64,000 bases of DNA from positions 203,036,419 through 203,100,418 of the forward strand of contig OZ020611.1 in NCBI GenBank assembly GCA_963971575.1. The letters run 5' to 3'. Below the pieces are notes generated by a model, which did no database searches, was not told the origin of the DNA, and saw nothing but the letters and a program-made list of their open reading frames with translations. The translations under genes and the position numbers were made by a program. Shown piece after piece: positions 21,123 through 32,148 of this stretch. This DNA comes from Liopterus haemorrhoidalis. Taxonomy: Eukaryota; Arthropoda; Insecta; Coleoptera; Dytiscidae. Position 1 is the first letter of the stretch; every line of letters starts with the position of its first letter.

Positions 21123-22042
21123 TGTAGCGAGCCCTGACACGTTACTTTACAATATACCGTTTATTATGAACTAGGTAGCGAGCCTATGATATAATATGAA
21201 GTCTGATCTCAAAATGAAATGAGATTCCTAACTAAAGAAGTTCGGGTACTAGGCGTGAGTGTTATCCAGGGTTCATCATTATGATATGTGCATTAAATGA
21301 TATGTATTAGTAGTTACCAACCGATTGATCATGCATCTTGTAATTAATCTGGATCTTAGCTGTTCACTTAAGTTCTTAAAGGTGAAGGTTTACACACGTT
21401 AAGTTAGACGGTTTAAAATTAATGAATTTGTTTTATTATAATATACTCTTTACAAGAGTAAGTTTGAAAGATTAAACTATAAGTATTAAATCAATGAAAA
21501 GATTAAAACAAATAGAATCGGATGGAACACCAGAATGCCGACACAGTGTTCAGAATACTTTCTGAACTCTTCTTCTGAGAGACTGGTGTTTTTATAAGGC
21601 ATTTCTAGGCATTTCTAGGAAGCAGGGTAAAATAATTATTCAAGGAATTGTCAAAGTTAGTAGCTAATAACTTTGAACAAAAATCTCCTTGAACAATAAA
21701 CTTTAAAAAAATATTTTAAAGTTACGTGTTGTAAACGTCAAGGTTTTTAATTTTATTTTATTATCTGATTTCTCACAAAGGTAAAATAATTATTCAAGGA
21801 ATTGTCAAAGTTAGTAGCTAATAACTTTGAACAAAAATCTCCTTGAACAATAAACTTTAAAAAAATATTTTAAAGTTACGTGTTGTAAACGTCAAGGTTT
21901 TTAATTTTATTTTATTATCTGATTTCTCACAAATGTTGACTGTAAAGTACCCTTTAAAATCATTTAAAAAATGCCTTACAAAGAAATTCTCGCGACGGGT
22001 GGTTTGTGAAAGTATGTAATTGTGACTAACCGATTCGTCACA
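21123..22042. repeat. Solo LTR, copy 1 (Gypsy-like), with internal duplication
   Basis: It starts TGTAGCGAGCCC and ends ATTCGTCACA, 920 bp, with a 4-bp duplication CATA (21119-21122 and 22043-22046). It matches 33635-34460 along its length (for example GAGATTCCT(A/G)ACTAAAG, TCGGGTACTAGGCGTGAGT, ATTCTCGCGACGGGT). TG...CA ends and a 4-bp duplication suit a Gypsy-type element. It is longer than copy 2 because of a 154-bp tandem duplication. Confidence 0.85.
21626..21933. repeat. Perfect or near-perfect 154-bp tandem duplication within an LTR
   Basis: 21626-21779 and 21780-21933 start GGTAAAATAATTATTCAAGG and end GATTTCTCACAAA. I see no difference by eye. The sister LTR at 33635-34460 has one diverged unit, so the duplication happened after the copies split and is young. 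Confidence 0.85.
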
Positions 22043-22046
22043 CATA

Positions 22047-22690
22047 CTTTTTTCCTGTTAGGTAAATGATTAAGATGGTTCGAGTTTTTAGATACCGTCC
22101 GCCATTACTTCCCAAATATTTATCCTATTGGAAAAATATATAGAATACAAAATATTAGATATTTATTTTATTAATTTAAAATAAATATTAGAGTGCGTAA
22201 AAATAATACGTTTAATTTTCACGCGTGAAATACGAACAAGAGAATTTTAAACTCTGTTTGCAAATTTAATTAAAAACATTTAAAAACTCAGAATAACTAA
22301 TTATATAGCCTGAAAATAAATTGAATGTCAGTAACAGTTTTCATTTATTAAATGATATTTTTTCCATTATATAGATATGGCGAGAGTTCAGGATAAATTT
22401 TTTATTTTATGTCTATTATTATGGACTGGTTTTAATATTCAGTAAAAAATTCATGTACACCTGCTTTGCATTCTTTTTCTAATAGGAGCTCAGGGAGACA
22501 TGTTTTCTTTATACTGAGAAATATTTCGGCTATGGTCATACTTCTTCAAAATTCAGGCATTTAGAACATACATTTTTAAAGTATTTGGAAACTTTATGAG
22601 TTCGAAAATATCCATTAAATTTTCCAATTTTTTAGTACTGAACCCATCTTTATATTTTTTTATTTAAATTTATAATAAGTTACTGCATCA
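22047..22690. other. No recognisable feature
   Basis: AT-rich DNA. No open frame of note, no paired termini and no RNA gene were seen. Confidence 0.5.
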
Positions 22691-22699
22691 GTGTCCCAT

Positions 22700-23520
22700 C
22701 AAGAGGGAGTAAGATGTGGTTCGCCCGGATACTACCATATAGTAAGGGATGTCATCGATTGTATGTATATTTATTTTATCTTTCCAGCGATGTGTTTTTG
22801 AACTCTCAATAGTGTTCCTACATCGGGTCAAAATATGCTGCTACAAGCATGACAAATTTCAATTTTCTAGGCCCAGCCGTTTGGCCACAATGCCGACAAG
22901 CCCCCTCTGAAGTTCCAATGAAATGAAAATTTAACAATCATAATCGTACAGCAAAATAACTTATGTATTTTACAATAATAATAAGCTATATTTTATTATG
23001 ATTAGTGTTGAAATTAACAGAAAATGCACATTTACATGTTATTTTTAGGTTTTCGTAGGTATAATCAAGAAATCCTTATTCCGTCACATGAGTCTGTTCG
23101 TTCTGTACAAATTAAGGCCAAGCGACTGATTTAGAGAACTGAACATAAGTAAGAGAAATATTGAGACATCAAAAATATATCCCGCGAAAAATATAAATAA
23201 ATATGTATTTATCGAAGAAAAAATCAAGTGAAAGTTTTAACAATTACATTTTTTTATCAACAAATAATTTTTTATCAACAAATTTTTAAATATATTTTTA
23301 CCCTAAATATGCTCAAGTGATTTTGATTACCGCTTCAGGGGCCATAAAAAATAAGGTTCAGGGCCGTATGCGGCCCGCGTGCCCTCGAAATTTGATTCGG
23401 CCCTCCCCAAGACAAAATCCTGGCTGTGCCACTGGTGATATTAATACGTGACAACAGACATATGAGTAGCGATATAAGGGTTTTTAGGTCACACCTACAA
23501 AACCCTAAAAACGAGTCTTT
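22700..23520 (-). repeat. Dispersed repeat, copy 4, rearranged
   Basis: 22770-22905 matches the body (GATGTGTTTTTGAACTCTCA, CAAATTTCAATTTTCTAGGC, CAGCCGTTTGGCCACAAT). 23465-23515 is its terminus (ATAAGGGTTTTTAGGTCACA, CCTACAAAACCCTAAAAA). Between them lie a second, oppositely oriented terminus (23045-23100) and the hAT-like edge CTGGCTGTGCCACTG (23432-23446). Confidence 0.5.
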
Positions 23521-23624
23521 TTATCTAAAAGTTCATGAAGAATCATCTGAACCGGCTTATAAAGAAAGTCCGGTTTAACCGAGTTTGTTCAAGTAAATAC
23601 TACTGTTTATGTTTTATGAAGTCA

Positions 23625-23835
23625 GTTTTTTTTATATATGCGGACCATAGAATTGTATATGCATGCCAAATTTCAATTCTCTGAGTAAAAATTATAATAA
23701 AAAACATAATCTGATCAAAAATTCCTGTTGTACTATTCCAGCATTAGGTCACAATTTTTATGGTGCAGATAAAACAACACATGAGTAACCTTATACAGAT
23801 TTCTTGGATCTACTTACGAAATCCTAAAAAGCAAA
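23625..23835 (-). repeat. Dispersed repeat, copy 5 (fragment)
   Basis: ATATGCGGACCATAGAATTG, CATGCCAAATTTCAATTCTC, CAAAAATTCCTGTTGTACTA and CTACTTACGAAATCCTAAAA occur in the family order, but much of the body is missing. Confidence 0.55.
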
Positions 23836-24312
23836 TATCTCTCAGTAAAATAATAATCTGTTTTGATTTTTTCTGTGCGAACCATTTTTTACCGGAACCT
23901 TTAGCTTAACTGCACGGTATATTGGGTTCCGTGGAACTTATATACTTCTGAAACAGACTGCAGTATTAAATTATTAAATCTCTCTTGTCTTCAATCTTTA
24001 AAAGACGGATATTATTGTTACCGAAAAAATCAATAATTCATTTCCCTTTGACACGCGGAAAAAAGACGTAAAATTAAAAATGCAAAATGTGTGAAAGAAT
24101 TGTATTCATAACTTCATATTTAAAGTTTTAATCAATAGTGAAGTGTACGGATCTCAGAGCATCATTAAAATATCAGAGACACTGCTTAAAACTTCACCGG
24201 CTGTTTTGAATTGGATCTAAACAGAGCCGTACTTACGAATTCAGTTAAAAATTTAAACTGTGAGTGATAGTGCTTAAGTTATAATAGATAGTGCAGTGAG
24301 AAAATAGTGTAG
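23836..24312. other. No recognisable gene
   Basis: AT-rich DNA leading into a mariner remnant. The element's left terminus should lie here, but I could not pair it with a right end. Confidence 0.4.
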
Positions 24313-24526
24313 GCGTTTTCGGGAAGGACGAAGTGATGTTCATGCTGAAGGGGGCCATGGAAGGAAGTCCGTAGCAACAGATGACATTGTCGAAAAAATG
24401 AACAAAGTAATTCGTGAGCGCCGATGGTTCGCAACTTCTGAACTCTCTACGGATGTCTACGAAGAGCAATACAAAAAAAGGAGTGGCATATTGTCATCAT
24501 GTATTGTCCTTCTTCATGGCAATGCC

Positions 24527-25877
24527 AATAACAATATGACGATATTGAACAACATGGATTCTTCGCCGGCCGTTCAGTAGATACCAATCTCACAGTCTAC
24601 ACAGATTATATATAAAAATCAATGGATAAAAGAATTCAGGTTGATGCCATTTACACTGATTTTAGCAAAGCATTTGATACTGTTGACCATAACTTACTTT
24701 TAGCAAAGCTAGCTTCAATTGGTGTAAGTGGTAATCTACTTGAATGGTTTCGCTCGTATTTGCATGATAGAGAACAGAGTGTTACGTTGAACGGGTTTCA
24801 GTCAAATTTTGTCAAAATTTCTTCCGGTGTACCCCAGGGAGCTCATTTAGCCCCATTACTTTTTAATATCTTCATTAACGACGTGTCAGTATGTTTCCAG
24901 AATACAAAATTTTTAATGTATGCTGATGATCTCAAATTATATAAGAAGGTGACATCTCTAAACGACTGCCAGGCAATACAAGAAGACATTGATCGATTTA
25001 ATAATTATTGTAACCTCAACAGACTTAAATTAAATATAAAAAAATGTAAAAAAATAACTTTCACACGAAACCGACATATTAATAATTTTTCGTATAAAAT
25101 CAAAGACAACAATTTAGAACATGTTGAGCAAATTAAAGATCTAGGCGTTATATTAGATTCCAAATTACTTTATGATATACACATAAACTCTATAATTAAA
25201 AAGGCATATAAAATGCTAGGCTTTATATTAAGAATCAGCAAACCATTTAAGTGTAAAAAAACATTATTAACGTTATATTACACATCTGTAAGAAGTCACC
25301 TAGAATATGCCACTGTCTGTTGGTCACCCCAATATATGGTCTAAATAAAGCGGCTTGAAAATATACAAATAAAATTTACAAAACACTTCTACTACCGATT
25401 TCCAAACAACCATTTAAATTTAATAACTTTAGAAAAAAGAAGAATATTTTTGGATGTCGCTCTGTAATAACAGACTAATATGAATACTAACTTGAATACA
25501 AAATAATAAATAATATTGTTGATTGCCCACCACTACTAGATCATTTACGCTTACACATCCCTAATTACATCACGAGAAATACTGACCTTTTTTACTTATC
25601 ATTTAACAGAACAAACTCGGCTTTTAACTCACCGCTGAACAGAATCTGCTTAAACTTTAATAACATCTCAACAAATGACAACTTTCCTGATATATTTTTG
25701 CTAAATTTAACACAATTTAAAAAATGTATTCTACGACTGTTATAACTGCTATTATAACATCAAAAATTTTACTGTTACTGTAATTTGTGTTATATAATTG
25801 TATTAATCTATACTAGTGCCACACTGTTATTGGGCCTGTCCTGTTGTGTGGCCGAATTTTGCAAAAAAAAAAAAAAA
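24527..25877 (+). mobile_element. 5'-truncated jockey/CR1-like LINE with poly(A)
   Basis: The insertion begins inside the mariner HDNA codons and ends with a 15-base A-run (25863-25877), after which the mariner codons resume. Severe 5' truncation plus a 3' A-tail is the usual product of LINE integration. It dates the LINE as younger than the mariner. Confidence 0.8.
24547..25745 (+). pseudogene. LINE reverse transcriptase, C-terminal two thirds
   Basis: Begins EQHGFFAGRSVDTNLTVY, with a TAA before the next Met. A 240-codon open run then holds VDAIYTDFSKAFDTVDH (first catalytic Asp block), SSGVPQGAHLAPLLFNIFIN and the catalytic YADD (FLMYADDLKLY). After a TAG at 25342 and further breaks it continues with KRLENIQIKF, IVDCPPLLDHLRLHIPNYI and FNSPLNRICLNFNN, ending LTQFKKCILRLL. 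The layout fits jockey/CR1-related elements. SGVPQGS is changed to SGVPQGA. Confidence 0.9.
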
Positions 25878-26250
25878 TGCGCGCCCTGATACCACAACGC
25901 AAACAAATGAACTGCTCAAGAATTTCGAAAGGGAGATATTCGGCCATCCGCCCTGCATCTCGGGTTTGGCACCAAGCGATTTTCATTTGTTCACCAGGAT
26001 GAAAGTGTGGTTGCGAAAGAAGCGGTTCAGAATGAGGAGCTGGAAACCAGTGTTCAAGATTGGCTGAGAACCCAGGCAGCAACATGATATGAAGAAAGTA
26101 TACAAAAATTGGTTTCCCTTTACGACAAATACGTTAATGTTGGTAGCGACTACATTGAAAATTAATTTAGATATATGTGTAACTCTTGTGTACATTAAAA
26201 CTTTTCTTATTACCCTTATTTGTTTTTACTATCTCAATGGAACTTGAAAA

Positions 26251-26707
26251 AAAAATCAGCTGTGGCCTTCACAGGACCGACCGCCATCGAAAAGTACTTA
26301 CATAAAATACATTTAGCAGCAGAGTAGAAATAACTTGGCCTAATATTTTCTAACAGAGATATTATTTATCATGACCATGGAAACGTTACATATAAGTATG
26401 AAAAAATCAGCTGTGGCCACCACAGGACCGACCGCCATCGTAAAGTACTTATATAAATGACATTTTAGCAGCAGAGTAGAAATAACTTGGCCTAATATTT
26501 TCTAACAGAGATATTATTTATCATGACCATGGAAACGTTACATATAAGTATGAAAAAATCAGCTGTGACCACCACAGGACCGACCGCCATCGTAAAGTAC
26601 TTATATAAATTACATTTTAGCAGCAGAGTAGAAATAACTTGGCCTAATATTTTCTAACAGAGATATTATTTATCATGACCATGGAAATGTTACATATAAG
26701 TATGAAA
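26251..26707 (+). repeat. Three-copy tandem repeat, 151-152-bp unit
   Basis: Units start at 26255, 26406 and 26558 with ATCAGCTGTG(G/A)CC. They share ACAGGACCGACCGCCATCG, AGCAGAGTAGAAATAACTTG and CATGACCATGGAAA(C/T)GTTA. Copies differ by only a few bases. The motif ACCGACCGCC also appears at the ends of the palindromic repeat that follows. Confidence 0.9.
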
Positions 26708-27137
26708 AAATTGAGACTTTTACAGAAAATGTTACAGAAATTTTTCGAAATTTTTCGTTTTATCAAAAAACGTCTCAAATAAAAGTTATTAGTTATTACT
26801 TTCATAGCAACTTCTGTTCAATAATTTTTTTCGAAATATTTTTCTGTTGTGAAATATTCACAAAAATCTTAAAATCGACACGAGTAAACTCCCATTTTTA
26901 GTCAACCGATTTTTACCAAAAGTTGATCAACTCGTGCAATTGACCGCAGAAGCTTAAATATAAAGTTTCATAAAAATCAACCTAGTGTGAAACCAACCTA
27001 GTGTTTTAATTGAATATTGTTATTTAATGATGTTTCACCTAGGAATAACGGAAAACTCTACCCAATCTTCATAAAAATCCTTTCAGCCGAATTTGCTCTA
27101 CACGTGTACACAGACGGACAGACGGACAGACAGACAG

Positions 27138-27183
<46 letters not shown>

Positions 27184-27197
27184 GGACAGACAGACAG

Positions 27198-27239
<42 letters not shown>

Positions 27240-28380
27240 GGACAGACAGACAGACAGACGGACGGACAGACGGACCGACAGACATCATGCTAAAAATAGT
27301 CAAAATGTTATAACGTCCGTCTGTCTGTCCGTCTGTCCGTCTGTCCGTCTGTCCATCTGTCCGTCTGTCTGTCTGTGTACACGTGCAGAGCAAATTCGGC
27401 TAAAATGATTTTTATGAAACTTCATATTTAAGCTTTCGACATCAATGGTACGAGTTGATCAACTTTTGGTAAAATTCGGTTGACTAGAAATGGGAGTTTA
27501 CTCGTGTCGATTTTAAGATTTTTGCCAATATTTAACAGAAAAAATTTCGAAAAGATTTGTTTAACAAAAGTTGCTATAAAAGCAATAACTAACAACTTTT
27601 ATTTGAGACATTTCGGATAAGAACAAAATTTTTGAGAAATTTTTTTAAATTTTTCCCACTATCCATTTTTTACCGACCGCCAACATATATATGGGAGGTA
27701 TTGTATTGTGATCATACCGATTTTGACATTTCGAGATTTCGATGGATCTCCACGAATTGAGGTCCCTACATAACGTTTTGACTATTTTTAGCATGATGTC
27801 TGTCAGTCTGTCTGTCTGTCCGTCTGTCTGTCTGTCCGTCTGTCTGTCCGTCTGTCTGTCCGTCTGTCTGTCCGTCTGTGTACACGTGTAAGGATGAAAA
27901 AATTGAAAATTTTTAAAAATTTTACAAAAATTTTTCGAAATTCGAAAAGAACGTCTCAAATAAAAGTTATTAGTTATTGCATTTATAGCAACTTTTGTTA
28001 AATACATTTTTTCGAAATATTTGTCTGTTGCTAAATATTCGCAAAAATCTTAAAATCAACACGAGTAAACTCCCATTTCTAGTCAACCAATTTTTACCAG
28101 AAGTTGATCAACTCGTGCCACTGATGTCAAAAGTTTAAATTTGCAGTTTCATAAAAATCCTTTTAGTCGAATTTTCTCTACACGTGTACACAGACGGACA
28201 GACAGACGGACAGACAGACAGACAGACGGACAGACAGACCGACAGACATCATGCTAAAAATAGTCAAAACGTTATGTAGGGACCTCAATTCGTGGAGATC
28301 CATTGAAATCTCGAAATGCCAAAATCGGTATGATCACAATACCTCCCTTATATATGTTGACGGTCGGTAAAAATAGTATC
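26708..28380. repeat. Palindromic cluster of a second (CAGA)n-bearing repeat family
   Basis: Four arms: a forward copy (26708-27310), reverse 5' segment (27313-27655), reverse 3' segment (27660-27890) and a complete forward copy (27893-28378). Landmarks are GTCTCAAATAAAAGTTATTA, ACACGAGTAAACTCCCATTT, GTTGATCAACTCGTG, CTACACGTGTACACAGACGG, the (CAGA/CGGA)n array, CATCATGCTAAAAATAGTCA, GACCTCAATTCGTGGAGATC and a 3' end with GACGGTCGGTAAAAA. Long reading frames here are only translations of the tetranucleotide array. Confidence 0.8.
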
Positions 28381-28949
28381 AACATTAACAAAATAAAGAT
28401 TTTACAATAATTTCAAATTTCTCGAGAAATCTGGAGAGTTCTTAAAATATTCCATATAATATAAAAATCTATAAATTTGAAACACTAGATATACCTACGA
28501 AAGCCTAAAAATATACCGTACGACTTAATAAAATGAAATTATTTCCGTGCGTAATTACAATTAATTAAACTGTCCACATAAATTACTCTTACAAAACTTA
28601 ACAATAAATTAAGCTAAAAATATGAGAAAGGTAACAGGTACATTTAGATTCGTGACTGATGAATTTTAAAATATTTGGCATTCAGAATATAAAGGTAGTT
28701 ATGGTTTGAAATGTTTTTAAATGGATCATTTGGCAGGAGACGACGGCGAAATTAGAATGTTAGATATTCTTATGAATAAAATGAAGCGAAGCATACTGCT
28801 TCGCGTTTAAACAGTTGCCAAAACTACTCTTTTCACTCGAAAACTTAGACGGATTAAGTGGAACAAATAACATGTTATTAATAATTTTACGTTTATTAAG
28901 TTATTAGAATGACTAATAGAATAGTATAGTAAATTTCATCGAACTATTA
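28381..28949. other. No recognisable gene
   Basis: AT-rich. A short stretch on the plus strand (28719-28810) reads DHLAGDDGEIRMLDILMNKM, which looks protein-like, but I cannot place it. Confidence 0.35.
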
Positions 28950-29279
28950 TCTGTCTCATTTTGTAATACGAAACTAAGAGGGATTTTTTTTAAATGTTGT
29001 ATATTTAAAATATCATCTTAGGGTGGTAATTCTGAAGTGGCACCTTTCAAAATATTTGACATGTCTATCACAATTTTGACATGTCAATCGCAATTTTGAC
29101 ATGTCAATTTGTTATCTGACATATATAATTTTTGAGTGAATATAACCTCGATATAATAAAACTTAACTAAATATTTAAAAGCCAGGTTTACAAGTTCACA
29201 TGTTTCCTTAAAAGTCTATTTACACCACAACAGTCACCAAAGTAACCAGATCTAGTTTCGTATTATAAAATTAGACAGA
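28950..29279. mobile_element. Harbinger-type MITE, 330 bp, copy A
   Basis: Ends TCTGTCTCATTTTGTAATAC and, complemented, TCTGTCTAATTTTATAATAC extend through ACGAAACTA. TTA flanks at 28947-28949 and 29280-29282. It contains a 20-bp tandem repeat around GACATGTC (29050-29110). Copy B is at 30060-30235. Confidence 0.8.
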
Positions 29280-29683
29280 TTATACATATTTATTTAAGGG
29301 ATCTGGACAAAAAGCCGACATGGGCAAAAGGCCGACAGATATAAGACCGACATGGACGAAACGCCGACATGAACATAAGGCCGACGGAGATAATATGTTG
29401 AAATGGACAAAAGGCCGACATAGATAACACAGCACAACAGGCTTTTAGTGCCTGCGATTTTATAACTGTTTCTGGGTAATTTTTGGGTGCAGAATCCAAA
29501 ATAGCCGTCAGATTTGGTCTATCAGATCTAGTTTTTGAGATACGCTATATTGGCCTCTTCTAAAATAAAATCATCTTATTTTTTAACTTGAGTACATTTC
29601 ATTTTATTACTATTACTATTTGCTCCAACTGCTAGTTAAAACAAAAAATACAAAGTAAAATATTTATTTTACAAAGTATTTAA

Positions 29684-29852
29684 TCATTTATTACTTAAAA
29701 AATTTCTTTTATACGACTTTCCAACATGGAGTTTATCAGGACAGTCTCGCTGAAGACTCCAACAGTAGTCGGTCATCATGTGGCTATCTTCCTGGATATC
29801 GATCTTCCATAGTTTTAATGTCCTGTTGGAATCTGTCCCCTCTGTGTTAAAT
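29684..29852 (-). pseudogene. Remnant of an unnamed invertebrate transposon ORF
   Basis: The minus strand reads HRGDRFQQDIKTMEDRYPGR, a stop and frame change, then HMMTDYCWSLQRDCPDKLHV and KSYKRNFLSNK before TGA. I recall the pattern G(E/D)RFHQDI..ME.RYQG.W...ML(A/T)DYCW.L.RD from many invertebrate repeat-encoded hypothetical proteins, but not an agreed superfamily name. About 55 codons survive. Confidence 0.5.
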
Positions 29853-30465
29853 TTTTAGTTTAAACCATCTGGGCTATAGGGTGTGGGACAAAACATTTTT
29901 TTGTACAATTTTGGCAAAAATCGCTTCAAAATAATTTATTTTACAAAAATAAAATTTTGATCGTTTATCCACGTACTAATGTACTAGGGTATAAATGAAA
30001 GCCCATTTTATACCCTACTCAGAATTTAAAAATATATATATATATATATATATATATAATCTGTCTCAATTTGTAATACAAAACTAGATCTGGTTACTTT
30101 GGTGACTGTTGTGGTGTACACAGACTTTGGCGTATCCGTGTGAACCAATACTATGATAATATTATAAATGTATTATCAATATACAACATAAAAAATTACT
30201 TTTCCTGTTAGTTCCGTATTACAAAATGAGACAGATAATATTTTTTTTTTCGATGAGCTCATATTTGTTTATATTTTTAGGGGATATGTTTTTTAGATGT
30301 TTTAGTATTTTTCTTATGTGCGGGTCAAAGAGTTGTCTAAGCATGCCAAATTTCAATTCTCTAGGTTTAGCCGTTTGGCTTCAATTTTTACCGAACAAAC
30401 AGACAGACAGACACACAGACAGACAGACAGACAGACAGACAGGCAGACAGGCAGACAAACAGACA
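29853..30465 (-). repeat. Dispersed Helentron/HINE-like repeat, copy 6
   Basis: Close match to 11265-11620: TTTAGTTTAAACCATCTGGG, ACAATTTTGGCAAAAATCGC, GGGTCAAAGAGTTGTCTAAG, CATGCCAAATTTCAATTCTC and a (CAGA)n array (30405-30465). It is interrupted by a MITE (30060-30235). The terminal AACCCTAAAAA is replaced by the GTCGGCC minisatellite. Confidence 0.7.
30060..30235. mobile_element. Harbinger-type MITE, 176 bp, copy B
   Basis: Ends TCTGTCTCAATTTGTAATAC and, complemented, TCTGTCTCATTTTGTAATAC. TAA flanks at 30057-30059 and 30236-30238. It shares AACTAGATCTGGTTACTTTG with copy A. It sits in an AT microsatellite of the dispersed repeat. Confidence 0.85.
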
Positions 30466-30759
30466 GTCGGCCTTTTCGTCCTAGTCGGCCTTTTGTCTTT
30501 GTCGGTCTTTTGTCTACGTCGGCCTTTCGTCCGTATCGCCTTTTTATCCAAGTCGGCCTTTTGGCTTTCGACCTTTTGGCTTTCGGCCTTTTGGCTTTCC
30601 ATCTTTTGTGGTAGATCCTTTATTTAAAAATTGAATTGTGCCTACTTAAATAAATTTAGAATTTTTTGAAGACCAAGAATTGTATCCTTTGCTATTACTG
30701 CTATTTTTGCATACATAATTTTCTTTTCAAAATAACTATTGTCAGTGGAATTTCTCACC

Positions 30760-30835
30760 GTCGCCGAGTTGACGTCGTCGAGTTGTCCATCACCAAGTTG
30801 TCTATCACCAAGTTGTCCGTCGCCAAATTGTCGCG
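30760..30835 (+). repeat. 15-bp minisatellite, about five units
   Basis: Units of the type CACCAAGTTGTCTAT run from the CGTCGCCGAGTTGACG region to CGCCAAATTGTCGC. It is part of a 104-codon open frame whose repetitive part simply reflects the unit (KLSITKLS...). Confidence 0.7.
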
Positions 30836-31870
30836 AACGATTTTTTATACATACTTATTTCCGTTTTTCTGTGATATATTTCTAGTTTTAAACGTTATTT
30901 CTATAGTTATTTTCGTGAAACGGTCCATTTGTCAAAAGACCTGTGGAGAATTAGAATTTATAAAATTCATAAGCAAATAACAAGTGCAGACAGTATATGT
31001 TCGTATGGGTTTTCTTTCATCTCATCTCAACAACTGAACGTTTTGCGAGGAATATAAATGAATGCATAATGAACTGGATCGATAAGCGTTTCAGGTATTT
31101 ATCAAATAAAAGAATACCGCATTCTTTTGTCATTGCTATTTTTAACACAGCTGTCTTTTAAAATATATGGGTTAGGCTCAACGCTTTTATATATCGTTTA
31201 TGGAAAACTATTTATCTTCTTCGACGGCAAGGTAATCGCTGTATGAATCTGTCAAAATATGTGATGTTTATTAGAATTTCTTGTTTTTGAAAAAGGTTTC
31301 ATTCAATTTTAATTTTTCCTCATCAACAACAAAATTAGAAGTACATGGTTTGATAAAAAATAATTAAACTGCGCACATTTTGAAATATCTAGTAAGTATA
31401 TACTCTAGTAAGTAAATATCTAGTAAGTAAAGTACATGACAAAATATTTAAAAAATATGGAAGTTAAAGCGTTAAAAATTATATATTTATATTTATATAA
31501 CTGAATAACAATTGTTCATAATATGCCAATTCAGTAATGAACAATGAACACTAGTGATTTGATGTAGAAACAATAAATATTAAGGTAATATAAAAATGAT
31601 GACTAGGAAGCCGACATAACAATGTCGACTTGTGGTGAAATGGAAATATTGCGAAGAAAGCGTTTGATTAGATCCTGCAAGTGTCTAATAATGTGCTGCT
31701 TGCCGCTTTTATTGCATTATTCGGTTTATTAAAAATACTGTAAATAACATATTCCTTTTCACTAAATTCACTCAGTTTAATATTTACTTGCGGTTTGTGA
31801 GCATCGTACAAAATTAACAACAAACATTAATAAAAGTTACAAATGAAATGAATAAAAAATGCAATGCAAT
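30836..31870. other. No recognisable gene
   Basis: AT-rich DNA with short direct repeats (AGTAAGTA...CTAGTAAGTA near 31390-31430). Nothing coding or paired was identified. Confidence 0.5.
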
Positions 31871-31874
31871 GCAG

Positions 31875-32097
31875 AACCGTAAATGTGGTGCGAAAAAATT
31901 ACGTGAAAAGTAAAAGAAGAAATTAGAAATCAAAGCTGAGAATTATAATAAAGTAACATTTTTTATGCAAAAAAGTAGTGAGAAAATTGGAGTTAATGAG
32001 CATAAATGAGGATCAAATTGAAAAATCTTGTGAAGAAATTGATAAGGTAATAATTGCATCTAATACTGAAACTCTACTTCACGAAAATGTGGTATAA
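31875..32097 (+). pseudogene. Possible hAT (ZMYM-like) transposase N-terminal remnant
   Basis: NRKCGAKKLREK, stop, KKKLEIKAENYNKVTFFMQK and, after a frame change, NEDQIEKSCEEIDKVIIASN. The lysine-rich lead followed by a (T/S)FF motif recalls the N-terminus of ZMYM1/TTF-type hAT proteins. Short and broken, so tentative. Confidence 0.35.
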
Positions 32098-32148
32098 TCG
32101 AACTTAGTTGCTCACAAAATGAAATTAATATAGTATTATTTTTAGGTA

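Larger units (their letters stand above)
24313..26165 (+). pseudogene. Mariner transposase split by a LINE insertion
   Basis: Left part: RFREGRSDVHAEGG, SVATDDIVEKMNKVIRERR, then after an internal deletion GILSSCIVLLHGNA (second Asp of the HDNA motif replaced by Gly). The LINE occupies about 24527-25877. Right part: resumes at GCGCGCCC with LLKNFEREIFGHPPC, LAPSDFHLFTRMKVW, then by frameshift LETSVQDWLRTQAAT, a TGA, and NVGSDYIEN ending at 26163-26165. The family is the mariner type with a KLVSxYDKCV...GDYIEN C-terminus. Confidence 0.75.
29298..30619. mobile_element. Element with inverted GGCCGAC minisatellite arms, 8-bp target duplication
   Basis: Ends are GGGATCTGGACAAAA and, complemented, AGGATCTACCACAAAA. 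A perfect 8-bp duplication TTATTTAA occurs at 29290-29297 and 30620-30627. The left arm (29298-29425) repeats AAAAGGCCGACATGGAC-like units about every 20 bp. The right arm (30470-30606) repeats the complement GTCGGCCTTTTG. The interior holds a coding remnant, a dispersed repeat and a MITE. Superfamily is not settled; hAT-like by duplication length. Confidence 0.75.

Noticed and set aside
25816..26067. 83-codon frame starting upstream of the LINE A-tail
   Set aside because: Its first part reads through the LINE 3' end and poly(A). Only the later part is mariner, described with the split transposase.
27017..28007. Long reading frames of TDRQTDRQ and CLSVCLSV type on both strands
   Set aside because: They are translations of the (CAGA/CGGA)n array, open in several frames because the tetranucleotide has no stop. 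Not genes.
30226..30627. Overlapping open frames across 30226-30627
   Set aside because: They consist of a dispersed repeat, a (CAGA)n array and the GTCGGCC minisatellite. No protein family, and frames overlap on both strands.
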